Shown here: in pieces, positions 6,571 through 13,730 of the stretch | How positions within the stretch are numbered: the first letter of the stretch is position 1 | How the letters are laid out: each line of letters opens with the position of its first letter | Assembly: GCA_031294825.1 (NCBI GenBank) | Contig: JAUMPM010000042.1 | Span: forward strand, 1 to 18,299 | Length of the DNA stretch: 18,299 bases | Origin: Collinsella sp. | GTDB lineage: Bacteria; Actinomycetota; Coriobacteriia; Coriobacteriales; Coriobacteriaceae | Direction of reading: 5' to 3' | The notes under the pieces: generated by a model | Told to the model about the DNA's origin: nothing | Seen by the model: only the letters and a program-made list of their open reading frames with translations | The model's database searches: none | Translations under genes and position numbers: made by a program

Positions 6571-7677
6571 CTAGAGTTGGCTGCGCAGATAGTCAGCCAT
6601 ATATGGAACGGCGAAACGCACGTAACCGCGGCGCGCCTGTTCGATTACGCCGGCGTCGATGAGGCGCCGGCGATACTTTTGCGCATAGTCGGGTGTGACT
6701 GACATACGTTTCGCTACATCGGAAATGCGCGAAACGGCGTCTTCGTCATCAGTCATTGCGTCGAGAAACGCGACGTCTTGGTCCGATAGCGCGGCGAGCG
6801 TCGTTTCACAAACATCGTTTTCGAAATCGGCTTTTGACGCTTCGATAGCTCCGTCGACTTGCTCTGGCGTTACGTGTTCTCCTGTCTTGCAGCGATTGCC
6901 GATGTTATAGCCGATGAGCTGCAGCATATAGGGCGAGCCTTGGGTTGCGCGAGCGGCACGGAGGCGAAGATCGCCTGGAATATCAAGGTCGAGCTCTTCG
7001 AAAGCCCGCTGATAATAGGCATCGACATCTCCGACTGAAAGCGGTTCGAGCGTGACCTTGCGAGCGCGGTTGAGAAATGTCAGCACGCGGTCATTGAGCG
7101 TTGCACAGACGGCTCCCGGGAGACCTGCCATAACAAGCGCGACGTTGAGTCCCTCACCGACCAGCTCTTGATAGGCGGTGACGAGCTGTCTAATCTCAGG
7201 TGAATTAGCTTGGAGCTCATCGATAAGGATGAGGATGCCGTGCCCCTGCTCGGTCAGCTTGCGCGCCAGCTGCGTGAGTTTGAACTGGAAACTCTTGGTC
7301 TCCTGCACATCGCGTGTGAACTCGAGACCGGCTGAGAAGCCGAAGACGCTCAAGCTACCGCCAGAAAGTTTGGGGAGATGACGCTTGCTGACATAAGGCT
7401 CGCCTGCTTCTTGGATTTTTTCAACAATGCGCTCAAGCATATCTTCGGAGGCTACGGTGGGTGTGGCGACAACAAAACCGAGCTTGCGTGCGCGGTCGGC
7501 AAGTTCCCACAGAAGAACCGTCTTGCCGCTGCCTCGCTGGCCGAGCATGAGCATGGCTCGGTCTCGATTGCCCGGCTCCTGCTCAAGACCGGAGATGAAT
7601 GTCGAAATCACGTTCCCGCGACCCACCAGATAGGACGGGCGATTTCCAAATGAGGGGGAGAAGATGGTTTCAGTCAT
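6571..7677 (-). CDS. AAA ATPase with C-terminal winged helix (ORC/Cdc6- or archaeal-ATPase-like)
   Basis: The 368-residue protein opens with FSPSFGNRPSYLVGR, the lead-in typical of this actinobacterial ATP-binding family. Walker A is GQRGSGKT (46-53) and Walker B is ILILIDE (148-154). A C-terminal winged-helix-like region, about 290-368, includes ISDVAKRMSVTPDYAQKYRR. Such proteins couple ATP binding to DNA or protein partners, but the function of this family is not known. The minus-strand ATG at 7677 has AAAGGAG just upstream. It is a lone gene, opposite in strand to both neighbours and placed between two copies of a long direct repeat, so it is probably an acquired cassette. There is no toxin, nuclease or transposase gene next to it to suggest a role in defence or mobility. 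Confidence 0.82.
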   Translation of the reverse strand: MTETIFSPSFGNRPSYLVGRGNVISTFISGLEQEPGNRDRAMLMLGQRGSGKTVLLWELADRARKLGFVVATPTVASEDMLERIVEKIQEAGEPYVSKRHLPKLSGGSLSVFGFSAGLEFTRDVQETKSFQFKLTQLARKLTEQGHGILILIDELQANSPEIRQLVTAYQELVGEGLNVALVMAGLPGAVCATLNDRVLTFLNRARKVTLEPLSVGDVDAYYQRAFEELDLDIPGDLRLRAARATQGSPYMLQLIGYNIGNRCKTGEHVTPEQVDGAIEASKADFENDVCETTLAALSDQDVAFLDAMTDDEDAVSRISDVAKRMSVTPDYAQKYRRRLIDAGVIEQARRGYVRFAVPYMADYLRSQL

Positions 7678-7684
7678 AAGTCTC

Positions 7685-7722
7685 CTTTCCTTTTTTTCCT
7701 ATTTTTTCCTTTTTTTCCTATT
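7685..7722 (-). repeat. Two tandem 19-bp units in the ATPase leader
   Basis: On the plus strand the unit TTTTCCTTTTTTTCCTATT (7704-7722) is repeated at 7685-7703 with a single difference. On the ATPase message this is a purine-only run of AGGAAAAAA-like blocks just before the true Shine-Dalgarno site. It provides several ribosome-site-like motifs. TTGACT (7729-7724, minus strand) could be a -35 box, but no good -10 follows. Confidence 0.7.
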
Positions 7723-7743
7723 CAGTCAAATGAATTGCTGAGC

Positions 7744-7796
7744 GAAGGCGGTTACGTAGGCCTCGTCGGCAAAACCTCGACATCACCTGCGACTAG
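7744..7796 (+). pseudogene. Remnant of a DUF4867 gene 3' end
   Basis: The bases read E G G Y V G L V G K, then a 1-base deletion in the A-run, then L D I T C D stop, matching the end of the intact DUF4867 protein (EGGYVGLIGKNLDIACD). Differences from the intact gene are mostly silent or conservative: GGC to GGT, GAT to GAC, Ile to Val, Ala to Thr. The rest of the gene is absent. The pattern suggests that the fragment came from a diverged allele rather than decaying in place. Confidence 0.8.
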
Positions 7797-7804
7797 AATC
7801 TTCT

Positions 7805-7861
7805 GTCTCGATCTGTAACATCTAGCGGGCTAAATCGTCTCTACCTGTTACAGATCGAGAC
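7805..7861. repeat. TCGATCTGTAACA palindromic repeat, copy 3 (perfect)
   Basis: The 16-base arm at 7805-7820 and its exact reverse complement at 7846-7861 flank the same 25-base spacer as copy 1. This copy keeps perfect symmetry where copy 1 has two changes in its right arm. Confidence 0.85.
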
Positions 7862-7869
7862 AAACCGGG

Positions 7870-7914
7870 CCCAAGCCGCCACAAAGGTGCCTGTCCCCTT
7901 TGTGGTGGTTTGGG
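7870..7914. repeat. REP-like hairpin CCACAAAGG, copy 2
   Basis: The stem runs from CCCAAGCCGCCACAAAGG (7870-7887) to 7897-7914, 18 bases with two G-T pairs, around the same TGCCTGTCC loop as copy 1. It lies upstream of the glucosidase promoter. A separate short hairpin, GGCGGC (7943-7948) with GCCGCC (7955-7960), follows. Confidence 0.75.
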
Positions 7915-7996
7915 GCGGCGGTATCAGAAAGTGTCAGACGGGGGCGGCTGCCGGGCCGCCGTGTGCGAAAAGAAGTGTCGGCCTGCGTCGCTGTCG

Positions 7997-8025
7997 TTGG
8001 GCGAGGCCCTATTTGCGGGGATACT
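7997..8025 (+). promoter_or_regulatory. Predicted promoter of the 6-phospho-beta-glucosidase gene
   Basis: TTGGGC (7997-8002) and GATACT (8020-8025) are 17 bases apart, and the start codon is 36 bases downstream. No antiterminator-type (RAT) hairpin or clear operator is visible between promoter and gene, so substrate control is not evident from the sequence. Confidence 0.45.
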
Positions 8026-8061
8026 GAAACCACGACAAGCAGCGTATGAAAGGATCGATGC

Positions 8062-9492
8062 ATGGCTTTTCGTAAAGACTTTCTGTGGGGCGGCGCGACG
8101 GCTGCCAACCAGTGCGAGGGCGCCTATAACGTGGACGGCCGCGGCCTTGCCAACGTGGACGTGGCTCCGCACGGCCCCGAGCGCTATGCGGTGGTCTCCG
8201 GCCAGCGTAAAATGCTCGACTTCGAGGACGGCTATTACTATCCCGCGCAGACCGGCATCGATTTCTATCACCACTACAAAGAGGACATTGCTCTCTTTGC
8301 CGAGATGGGCTTTAAGACCTTCCGTATGAGCCTGGCTTGGACCCGCATCTTCCCCAACGGCGACGAGACCGAGCCCAATGAGGCTGGCCTGGCCTTCTAC
8401 GAGGATGTATTCCGCGAGTGTCAAAAGCACGGCATCGAGCCGCTCGTGACCATCGCGCACTTCGACTGTCCGATTCACCTCATCAAGGAGTACGGCGGCT
8501 GGCGCAACCGTAAGCTCATCGACTTCTACAAGAACCTCGCGACCACAATCTTTACCCGCTACAAGGGTCTGGTGAAGTACTGGCTTACCTTTAACGAGAT
8601 CAATATGATCTTGCACCTGCCGTTTATGGGTGCCGGTCTGGTCTTTGAGGAGGGCGAGAACAAGGAGGCTGTCGAGTACCTGGCCGCCCACAACGAGCTC
8701 GTTGCCAGCGCTTGGGCAACCAAGATTGCCCACGAGATCGACCCCGAGGTCAAGATTGGCTGCATGCTCGCCGCAGGTAGCTACTACCCCTACAGCTGTC
8801 GTCCGGGCGATGTGCGCCAGGCGCAGCTCGACAATCAGGACAATTACTTCTTCGTCGACGTTCAGAGCCGTGGCTACTACCCGGCCTATGCCGTCAAGAA
8901 GCTCGAGCGTCTGGGTATCGATGTGGGCATGACGGACGAGGACCGCGAGATCCTGGCCGCCAACACCGTCGACTTCATCAGCTTTAGCTATTACAGCACC
9001 CGTTGCTCCGCCGGTGCCGATAACCCCGATGTCGAGCGCACCCAGGGCAACGCCTTCGCCGGCGCCAAGAACCCCTACCTGCAGGAGAGCCAGTGGGGCT
9101 GGGCCATCGATCCACTGGGCTTCCGCATTACGCTCAACGACCTGTACGACCGTTATCAGAAGCCACTGTTTGTGGTTGAGAACGGCCTGGGCGCCAAGGA
9201 TGTTGTCGAGGAGGATGGTTCCATCAACGACGACTACCGTATCGACTACCTGCGCCAGCATATCGCCGCGATGCGCGATGCGGTGACCGAGGACGGCGTT
9301 GACCTGCTGGGCTACACCACCTGGGGCCCGATTGACCTGGTGTCTGCCGGCACGGGCGAGATGTCCAAGCGCTACGGCTTTATCTATGTGGACCGCGATG
9401 ATGCGGGCAACGGCACCCTCAAGCGCTCCAAAAAGAAGAGCTTCGACTGGTACAAGAAGGTTATCGCCACCAACGGCGAAGATTTGGCCTAG
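8062..9492 (+). CDS. 6-phospho-beta-glucosidase (glycoside hydrolase family 1)
   Basis: The enzyme hydrolyses phosphorylated beta-glucosides, such as cellobiose 6-phosphate or aryl-glucoside 6-phosphates, after PTS uptake. The 476-residue protein shows the GH1 N-terminus FLWGGATAANQCEGA and WTRIFPNGDE. The acid/base is Glu179 in TFNEIN and the nucleophile Glu373 in FVVENGLGA. SKRYGFIYVD (435 onward) is the motif that binds the substrate phosphate and marks the 6-phospho subgroup (BglA/AscB-like). Length is normal. The ATG at 8062 has GAAAGGA upstream. A 15-bp perfect hairpin follows the stop. No PTS permease or regulator lies nearby, so transport must come from another locus. The aglycone specificity is unknown. 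Confidence 0.93.
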   Translation: MAFRKDFLWGGATAANQCEGAYNVDGRGLANVDVAPHGPERYAVVSGQRKMLDFEDGYYYPAQTGIDFYHHYKEDIALFAEMGFKTFRMSLAWTRIFPNGDETEPNEAGLAFYEDVFRECQKHGIEPLVTIAHFDCPIHLIKEYGGWRNRKLIDFYKNLATTIFTRYKGLVKYWLTFNEINMILHLPFMGAGLVFEEGENKEAVEYLAAHNELVASAWATKIAHEIDPEVKIGCMLAAGSYYPYSCRPGDVRQAQLDNQDNYFFVDVQSRGYYPAYAVKKLERLGIDVGMTDEDREILAANTVDFISFSYYSTRCSAGADNPDVERTQGNAFAGAKNPYLQESQWGWAIDPLGFRITLNDLYDRYQKPLFVVENGLGAKDVVEEDGSINDDYRIDYLRQHIAAMRDAVTEDGVDLLGYTTWGPIDLVSAGTGEMSKRYGFIYVDRDDAGNGTLKRSKKKSFDWYKKVIATNGEDLA

Positions 9493-9521
9493 GCTTTCCC
9501 GATAACCGTAGCCTCCTAACC

Positions 9522-9557
9522 AAGGCGCCCGGCGAGTATGTGCTCGCCGGGCGCCTT
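9522..9557. terminator. Perfect 15-bp hairpin after the glucosidase gene
   Basis: AAGGCGCCCGGCGAG (9522-9536) pairs exactly with 9543-9557 around TATGTG, starting 30 bases after the stop codon. The stem is very stable, but no T-run follows on either strand. Confidence 0.65.
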
Positions 9558-9624
9558 GCCGTCTGCGAATTTTGGGACATGCGGCCCGCTTTTTCGACCC
9601 ATCTGTCGGTACACTAAAAGCGCT

Positions 9625-11508
9625 ATGGGTACCCGCGAGCGACATATCGGCCACGCGGCCGCCCGATCCGCTCCCGTGGCGGATCCCAGGGGCGGCAGGC
9701 TCTTCGCCATGCCGCGATTCCTTGTTGGCATAACACATCAGGTGTACCGCCACCGCGTCTTTGCTATCGCCGGTGTCATCACCGCGCTGTTCCTCATGCT
9801 TTTGGTGGTCTTGCCGTCGCTGTTCGCCTTCGACCCCAAACTTTCCAACGCCGTGCCCGCCCATAGCGAGGTGTCCGAAGAGGTCGTGGATGCGCTCGTC
9901 CATTCGAGCTCTCTCCCGCTGCTTGTCGCCGCAATAGTATTTTCAATTTGGGGCGTATCGGTCTATCTGCGCTGTTTGGACTATGTGTTGCGCCGCCGCC
10001 TTGTTGCCATCGCCACCATCTGCACCCTGTGGATGATCGAAGTCATTCTCAAGTACAAGTCGTTCACGCCGTTCTATGCCACCGTGCTGTGGTACCTGTA
10101 CTACGTGCCCATGACGCTCATTCCGCTGCTCTACCAGTTGTGTGGCCTGCGCCTTGCGGGCCTGGAGCAACACCGCCTGGATCGCCGCTACTGCGTTGCG
10201 CTGTGGATTGTGGCCATCCTGCTTATCGGATTTGTGCTCACCAACGATTTTCACCAGCAGGTCTTCCGCTTTGACCGTACAAGCGACACCTGGAGCAACG
10301 ATTACACGTACGGCTGGGGTTATTTCGCCGTCTTAGCGTGGACGGCCTTTAACTTCGTGGCCTTTTTTATCCTGGTTGGTCGGTCCTCGTTCTTTCGCAT
10401 CCAGCGTTTCTCGGGTACGGCGGCGCTCGTACTGCTGGGTGGCGCATTCTTTGCCATCTCGTATGCGTTGCGCGTGCCCTGGGCATGGAAGCTCAACTTT
10501 TCGCTCGTCTACTGCGTTCTGTGCGTGGTGGCGATGGAAATCTGTCTCGATTGCGGTGTCATTCCGTCATATCACGACATTGCCGGCATCTTTGACACCT
10601 TGCCGCTTGACCTCAAAGTTCTAACGCGCGACCTGCAGGAAGTCTATGCCACGCCAGTGTCAAAGCCAATGCCGGTGGGCGTGCGCGAGGAGTTGCGGGT
10701 CCAGGAGCACGGCCGCGCCCATGCCTTTGCCGTGGCGTCCGATCCCGATGTAATGTACCGTGCCTTCCCACTGCTGGGCGGATCGGCCCTGCTTGCCCAA
10801 GACGTGTCGGAGCTCAACGAGCTTAACCGTGAACTGGCACATCGTCGCATGGAGTTGCAGCGTCAAAACGAGCTGCTCGCCGCCGACTACGACCTTAAGA
10901 CGCATTTGGCAGATCAAGAGGCCGAGACCCTGCTGGTCCAAGACGTGGATCAAGCGCTTGCCCGCGCGCTCGAAGGGATGTACGACCTGCTGAGCTCGCT
11001 GCCGCCGTTGACCGACGAAGCGTCTTCGCACGAGCGCTACCGCATGCTGCAGCGCGCCAAGATGCTCGTCGCCTATTGCAAGCGCAAGGGGTCGCTCACG
11101 TTGGCACAGCACGGGGAGAGCGGTTTTGATCGCGACCGCATTCAGCTCATTGCCAACGAGCTCGCAAGCGACCTGCGCACCATCGATATCGATTGCGCCT
11201 CGATTATCGCCATACGGCGCCCGATGCACGCCAGTACGGTAAGCGCCCTGTACGACTGCGTGTATGACTTTGCGTTTTCTGCCTACACCACCGACCATCC
11301 GGCGCTTATGTATCACTTGGGCGACCATGACCGATGCAGTGTCGAGCTGCGCGCCACGCTTTTTTCCAACGATGATGCAGATCTTTCGCAGACGCCCGCT
11401 GCGCAAGAGCTCGAAAGCGCTCTGCAAAGGCGCAACGTGGCATACCGCCTTGAGGGCGAACCCGGCCAGTTGCGTATGATCGTGTTGATGCCGAGGGCGG
11501 GTGAGTGA
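9625..11508 (+). CDS. Polytopic sensor-like protein (histidine kinase 7TM N-terminus, kinase core not recognisable)
   Basis: The 627-residue protein has about eight membrane segments between residues 45 and 305. The block TNDFHQQVFRF, near residue 200, is typical of the N-terminal 7TM region of certain histidine kinases. A coiled-coil stretch follows (roughly 395-450, ELNRELAHRRMELQRQNELL). The C-terminal 170 residues include MLVAYCKRKGSLTL but no phospho-accepting H-box, N-box or glycine-rich ATP lid. It is probably a sensor or partner of the intact kinase encoded next, whose start overlaps its stop (GTGA). Start choice is uncertain. ATG 9625 has no Shine-Dalgarno site, but TACACT at 9610-9615 could give a nearly leaderless message. 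ATG 9709, with AGGGGCGG upstream, would remove 28 residues without touching the first membrane segment. Confidence 0.72.
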   Translation: MGTRERHIGHAAARSAPVADPRGGRLFAMPRFLVGITHQVYRHRVFAIAGVITALFLMLLVVLPSLFAFDPKLSNAVPAHSEVSEEVVDALVHSSSLPLLVAAIVFSIWGVSVYLRCLDYVLRRRLVAIATICTLWMIEVILKYKSFTPFYATVLWYLYYVPMTLIPLLYQLCGLRLAGLEQHRLDRRYCVALWIVAILLIGFVLTNDFHQQVFRFDRTSDTWSNDYTYGWGYFAVLAWTAFNFVAFFILVGRSSFFRIQRFSGTAALVLLGGAFFAISYALRVPWAWKLNFSLVYCVLCVVAMEICLDCGVIPSYHDIAGIFDTLPLDLKVLTRDLQEVYATPVSKPMPVGVREELRVQEHGRAHAFAVASDPDVMYRAFPLLGGSALLAQDVSELNELNRELAHRRMELQRQNELLAADYDLKTHLADQEAETLLVQDVDQALARALEGMYDLLSSLPPLTDEASSHERYRMLQRAKMLVAYCKRKGSLTLAQHGESGFDRDRIQLIANELASDLRTIDIDCASIIAIRRPMHASTVSALYDCVYDFAFSAYTTDHPALMYHLGDHDRCSVELRATLFSNDDADLSQTPAAQELESALQRRNVAYRLEGEPGQLRMIVLMPRAGE

Positions 11509-13004
11509 CGATGCAGATTTCGCTCATCCTTCCCCAAATCGTTGCGCTCGATGTTGTCTTTGCCCTGGCTGCGTGTCTGCAGACGATCCACGTCCCGCTC
11601 ATCTCATCGCGCCGCTCGTCCTATAACCGTAAGGTGATTTGCGCCTACGAGGCGAGCCTCGTGGTTCACCTGGTGGTTTCGGCGCTTATCTTGTTCGCGT
11701 CGTCTGGCTCGTATCTGGTGGCGCCGCTTGACGTTTGTGCCAGGGCAATGGGCGGAGTGCTGTGGCTCAATGCCGCAATCTTTGCCTATGGCGTGGTGCT
11801 TATGGTGCGCTATCGTCGCCCCGTCATGCTGGTCGAGCTGCTGCTTGTTGTCGCCGTTACACCGCCGGTGGTTTTTGCCATGAGCTCGGCGTGGACCATT
11901 GTCCTTATCGCAGAGGGAGCGTTCTTCCTGTTCCGTTCCATCGCGGCGCTCTTGATGGACGTCCGTAACCGCCAGGAGGATATCACCGCGTTCTCGACGA
12001 TCGAGACCATCAACGTGATTCCCGTGGGCATCCTGTATCTGGACCCGAGGGGCTGTCCGCTGCTCATGAACCGCTGCATGCGCAAAAACCTGGTGGAACT
12101 TCATATGCCCACCGATCTAGGTGACATGAGCGGCACATGGAACGACCTGCGTAAACTTAGCATGCAAATGCCCGAAAGCAGTAGGAACCGCGTGCGGATT
12201 AACTTGGACCGTTTTGGTGAGGCTCGCGCGGTGATCGAGATTTCTCCCGCCGAGATTCGCCTATTTGTGCACGACGAGGTTATGGTTTCGGGCCGCCTCT
12301 TTGAGCGCATTATCGGACTGGACGTGACGGAATACGCACACGCCTACGACCGCTTGGCGCAAGCAAACCACCTGCTTGAGCTTGCGGGCCAAGAGCTCCA
12401 AGCCCAGATCGAAGAAGTCAAAAAAGTTGCTGACAATGCGGCCTATCTGCGTATGCGCGCTCGCGTGCACGACGTGATCGGGCAGCGCCTGTCCATCCTC
12501 CATCGTTATCTGGAGGAGGGGCGCCTGGATGACGAGTCACTCGAGCAGATCGACCCGTTGCTACGCTCAATTGCCGCCGATTTGCGCAGTGGTGGTGCCA
12601 GCGAGCCTGCAGAGCAGCTGGGTGATATCGTCCATGCTTTTGGCCTGGTGAGTGTGCAGATCGATGTTGAGGGTGCGCTGCCTGAGGACGCGCGTGTCGC
12701 CGCCGCATTTTTGCAGATTATCCGCGAGGCCTCGACCAATGCCACCAAGCATGCGCAGGCCCATCGGGTCCATGTGCGCCTGTGGCGGGAGACGTCGGAA
12801 GGCAGCGCTGTTGCGCGGATGACCGTTTCTAACGACGGCGCGCCTGCACCCGTATCGTATCGCGAGGGAACGGGTATTCCAGGTATGAGGCATGTCGCGC
12901 AAGATCTGGGCGGCTGCCTGGAAATCCATGCCGCCCCGCCCTTTACGCTTGCGGTGTCCATCCCGCTCAACGCCAGCGCCACAGCTCAAAGGAGAAACTC
13001 ATGA
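11505..13004 (+). CDS. NarL-type sensor histidine kinase
   Basis: A membrane-bound kinase of 499 residues. The first 165 residues hold about five hydrophobic segments. A PAS-like or linker region with VIPVGILYLDPRGCPLLMN follows, then a coiled coil near 285-315. The H-box is ARVHDVIGQRLSILH with His about 322. The N-box is EASTNATKHA (about 408-417) and the ATP lid GTGIPGMRHVAQDLGG. This is a HisKA_3-like plus HATPase arrangement that pairs with NarL-family regulators. GTG 11505 overlaps the previous stop as GTGA with GAGGG seven bases upstream; ATG 11511 is the alternative start. The gene overlaps the regulator start as ATGA, so all three proteins are probably made together. The signal sensed is unknown. 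Confidence 0.85.
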   Translation: MTMQISLILPQIVALDVVFALAACLQTIHVPLISSRRSSYNRKVICAYEASLVVHLVVSALILFASSGSYLVAPLDVCARAMGGVLWLNAAIFAYGVVLMVRYRRPVMLVELLLVVAVTPPVVFAMSSAWTIVLIAEGAFFLFRSIAALLMDVRNRQEDITAFSTIETINVIPVGILYLDPRGCPLLMNRCMRKNLVELHMPTDLGDMSGTWNDLRKLSMQMPESSRNRVRINLDRFGEARAVIEISPAEIRLFVHDEVMVSGRLFERIIGLDVTEYAHAYDRLAQANHLLELAGQELQAQIEEVKKVADNAAYLRMRARVHDVIGQRLSILHRYLEEGRLDDESLEQIDPLLRSIAADLRSGGASEPAEQLGDIVHAFGLVSVQIDVEGALPEDARVAAAFLQIIREASTNATKHAQAHRVHVRLWRETSEGSAVARMTVSNDGAPAPVSYREGTGIPGMRHVAQDLGGCLEIHAAPPFTLAVSIPLNASATAQRRNS

Positions 13005-13621
13005 TTCGCGTCCTTATCGTCGAAGACCAGGCTATCTTGCGCGAGAGCCTGGCGCGCTCCGTTGGCGACCAGCCCGATATGACCGTTGTTTCCGCCATTG
13101 CCGATGCTTCCGAGGCCTTGGGTGTCGCGCTCAAGGAGCGCCCGGACATGATACTGATGGACGTGTGCACCGAACACGATTCAAACGGCATCGTGGCGGC
13201 GGCGCGCATCAAGGAGCAACTGCCCGAGTGTCGCATCATTATCATGACCGGCATGCCCGAGATCACCTTTGTCGATCAGGCCCGCGAGGCGGGCGTCGAT
13301 AGCTTTGTTTACAAGAACGTCGGTATCGACGAGCTGTTCGCCGTGATGCGCTCCACGCTGGCGGGCTATTGCACGTTTCCCAAGCCGCCCGAGAGCATTT
13401 TTTCGGGCACGGCGACCCTCGACGATGTCGAGCTGTCGATTTTGCGCCTTGCCTGCGAGGGCAAGAGCCGCCGCGAGATCGCGGCCGAGCTGTTTATGAG
13501 CGAGGGCACCATCAAACGCCGCATCTCGGAGATTCTCAACAAGACCGGCTACGACAACATCATGCGCCTGGCCGTGCGCGCAGTAACGGAGGGCAGCATC
13601 GTTCCCAACATGGAGCGCTAG
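13001..13621 (+). CDS. LuxR/NarL-family response regulator
   Basis: The 206-residue DNA-binding regulator has a receiver domain with acidic residues Glu8/Asp9, the phosphorylation site Asp54 in MILMDVC, Thr83 and Lys105. A C-terminal helix-turn-helix of the LuxR type spans about 138-190 (VELSILRLACEGKSRREIAAEL, then GTIKRRISEILNKTGY). AAAGGAG lies six bases before the ATG. The start overlaps the kinase stop, so it is the cognate regulator of that kinase. The second helix reads EGTIKRRISEILNK where many family members have TVKNHVSNILRK, so the DNA site may differ from the common one. Targets are not evident; no matching inverted repeat stands out upstream of the operon. Confidence 0.92.
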   Translation: MIRVLIVEDQAILRESLARSVGDQPDMTVVSAIADASEALGVALKERPDMILMDVCTEHDSNGIVAAARIKEQLPECRIIIMTGMPEITFVDQAREAGVDSFVYKNVGIDELFAVMRSTLAGYCTFPKPPESIFSGTATLDDVELSILRLACEGKSRREIAAELFMSEGTIKRRISEILNKTGYDNIMRLAVRAVTEGSIVPNMER

Positions 13622-13647
13622 CGCTCGTTACGCATCGGCATAAAAAC

Positions 13648-13682
13648 GACGGGGCCGCAGGATCAACTCCTGCGGCCCCGTC
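13648..13682. terminator. Shared bidirectional terminator between convergent operons
   Basis: GACGGGGCCGCAGGA (13648-13662) pairs exactly with 13668-13682 around TCAAC. On the minus strand the stem is followed by GTTTTTATG, a good U-run for the lipoprotein gene. On the plus strand the tail (TGGTGTG) is poor, but the A-run before the stem and the position after the regulator gene support use in both directions. Confidence 0.8.
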
Positions 13683-13730
13683 TGGTGTGCGCGGATGTGT
13701 CCGCCAATCCGCGGCTGATGTTACGTGCCG

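Larger units (their letters stand above)
7738..7908. repeat. Right copy of long direct repeat flanking the ATPase gene
   Basis: This copy repeats the DUF4867 3' end, one palindromic unit and the CCACAAAGG hairpin found at 6317-6566. The 70 bases around the stop codon and palindrome are identical. The coding part differs at several wobble-type positions and by one deleted base. Confidence 0.85.

Noticed and set aside
6382..7861. Possible CRISPR array from the repeated palindromes
   Set aside because: There are only three copies, irregularly spaced and split by a gene, with long inverted arms and no cas genes.
7924..9903. 659-codon open frame on the minus strand
   Set aside because: It lies opposite the clear GH1 glucosidase gene, has no recognisable domain and has the Val/Gly/His-rich composition typical of the antisense of a GC-rich gene.
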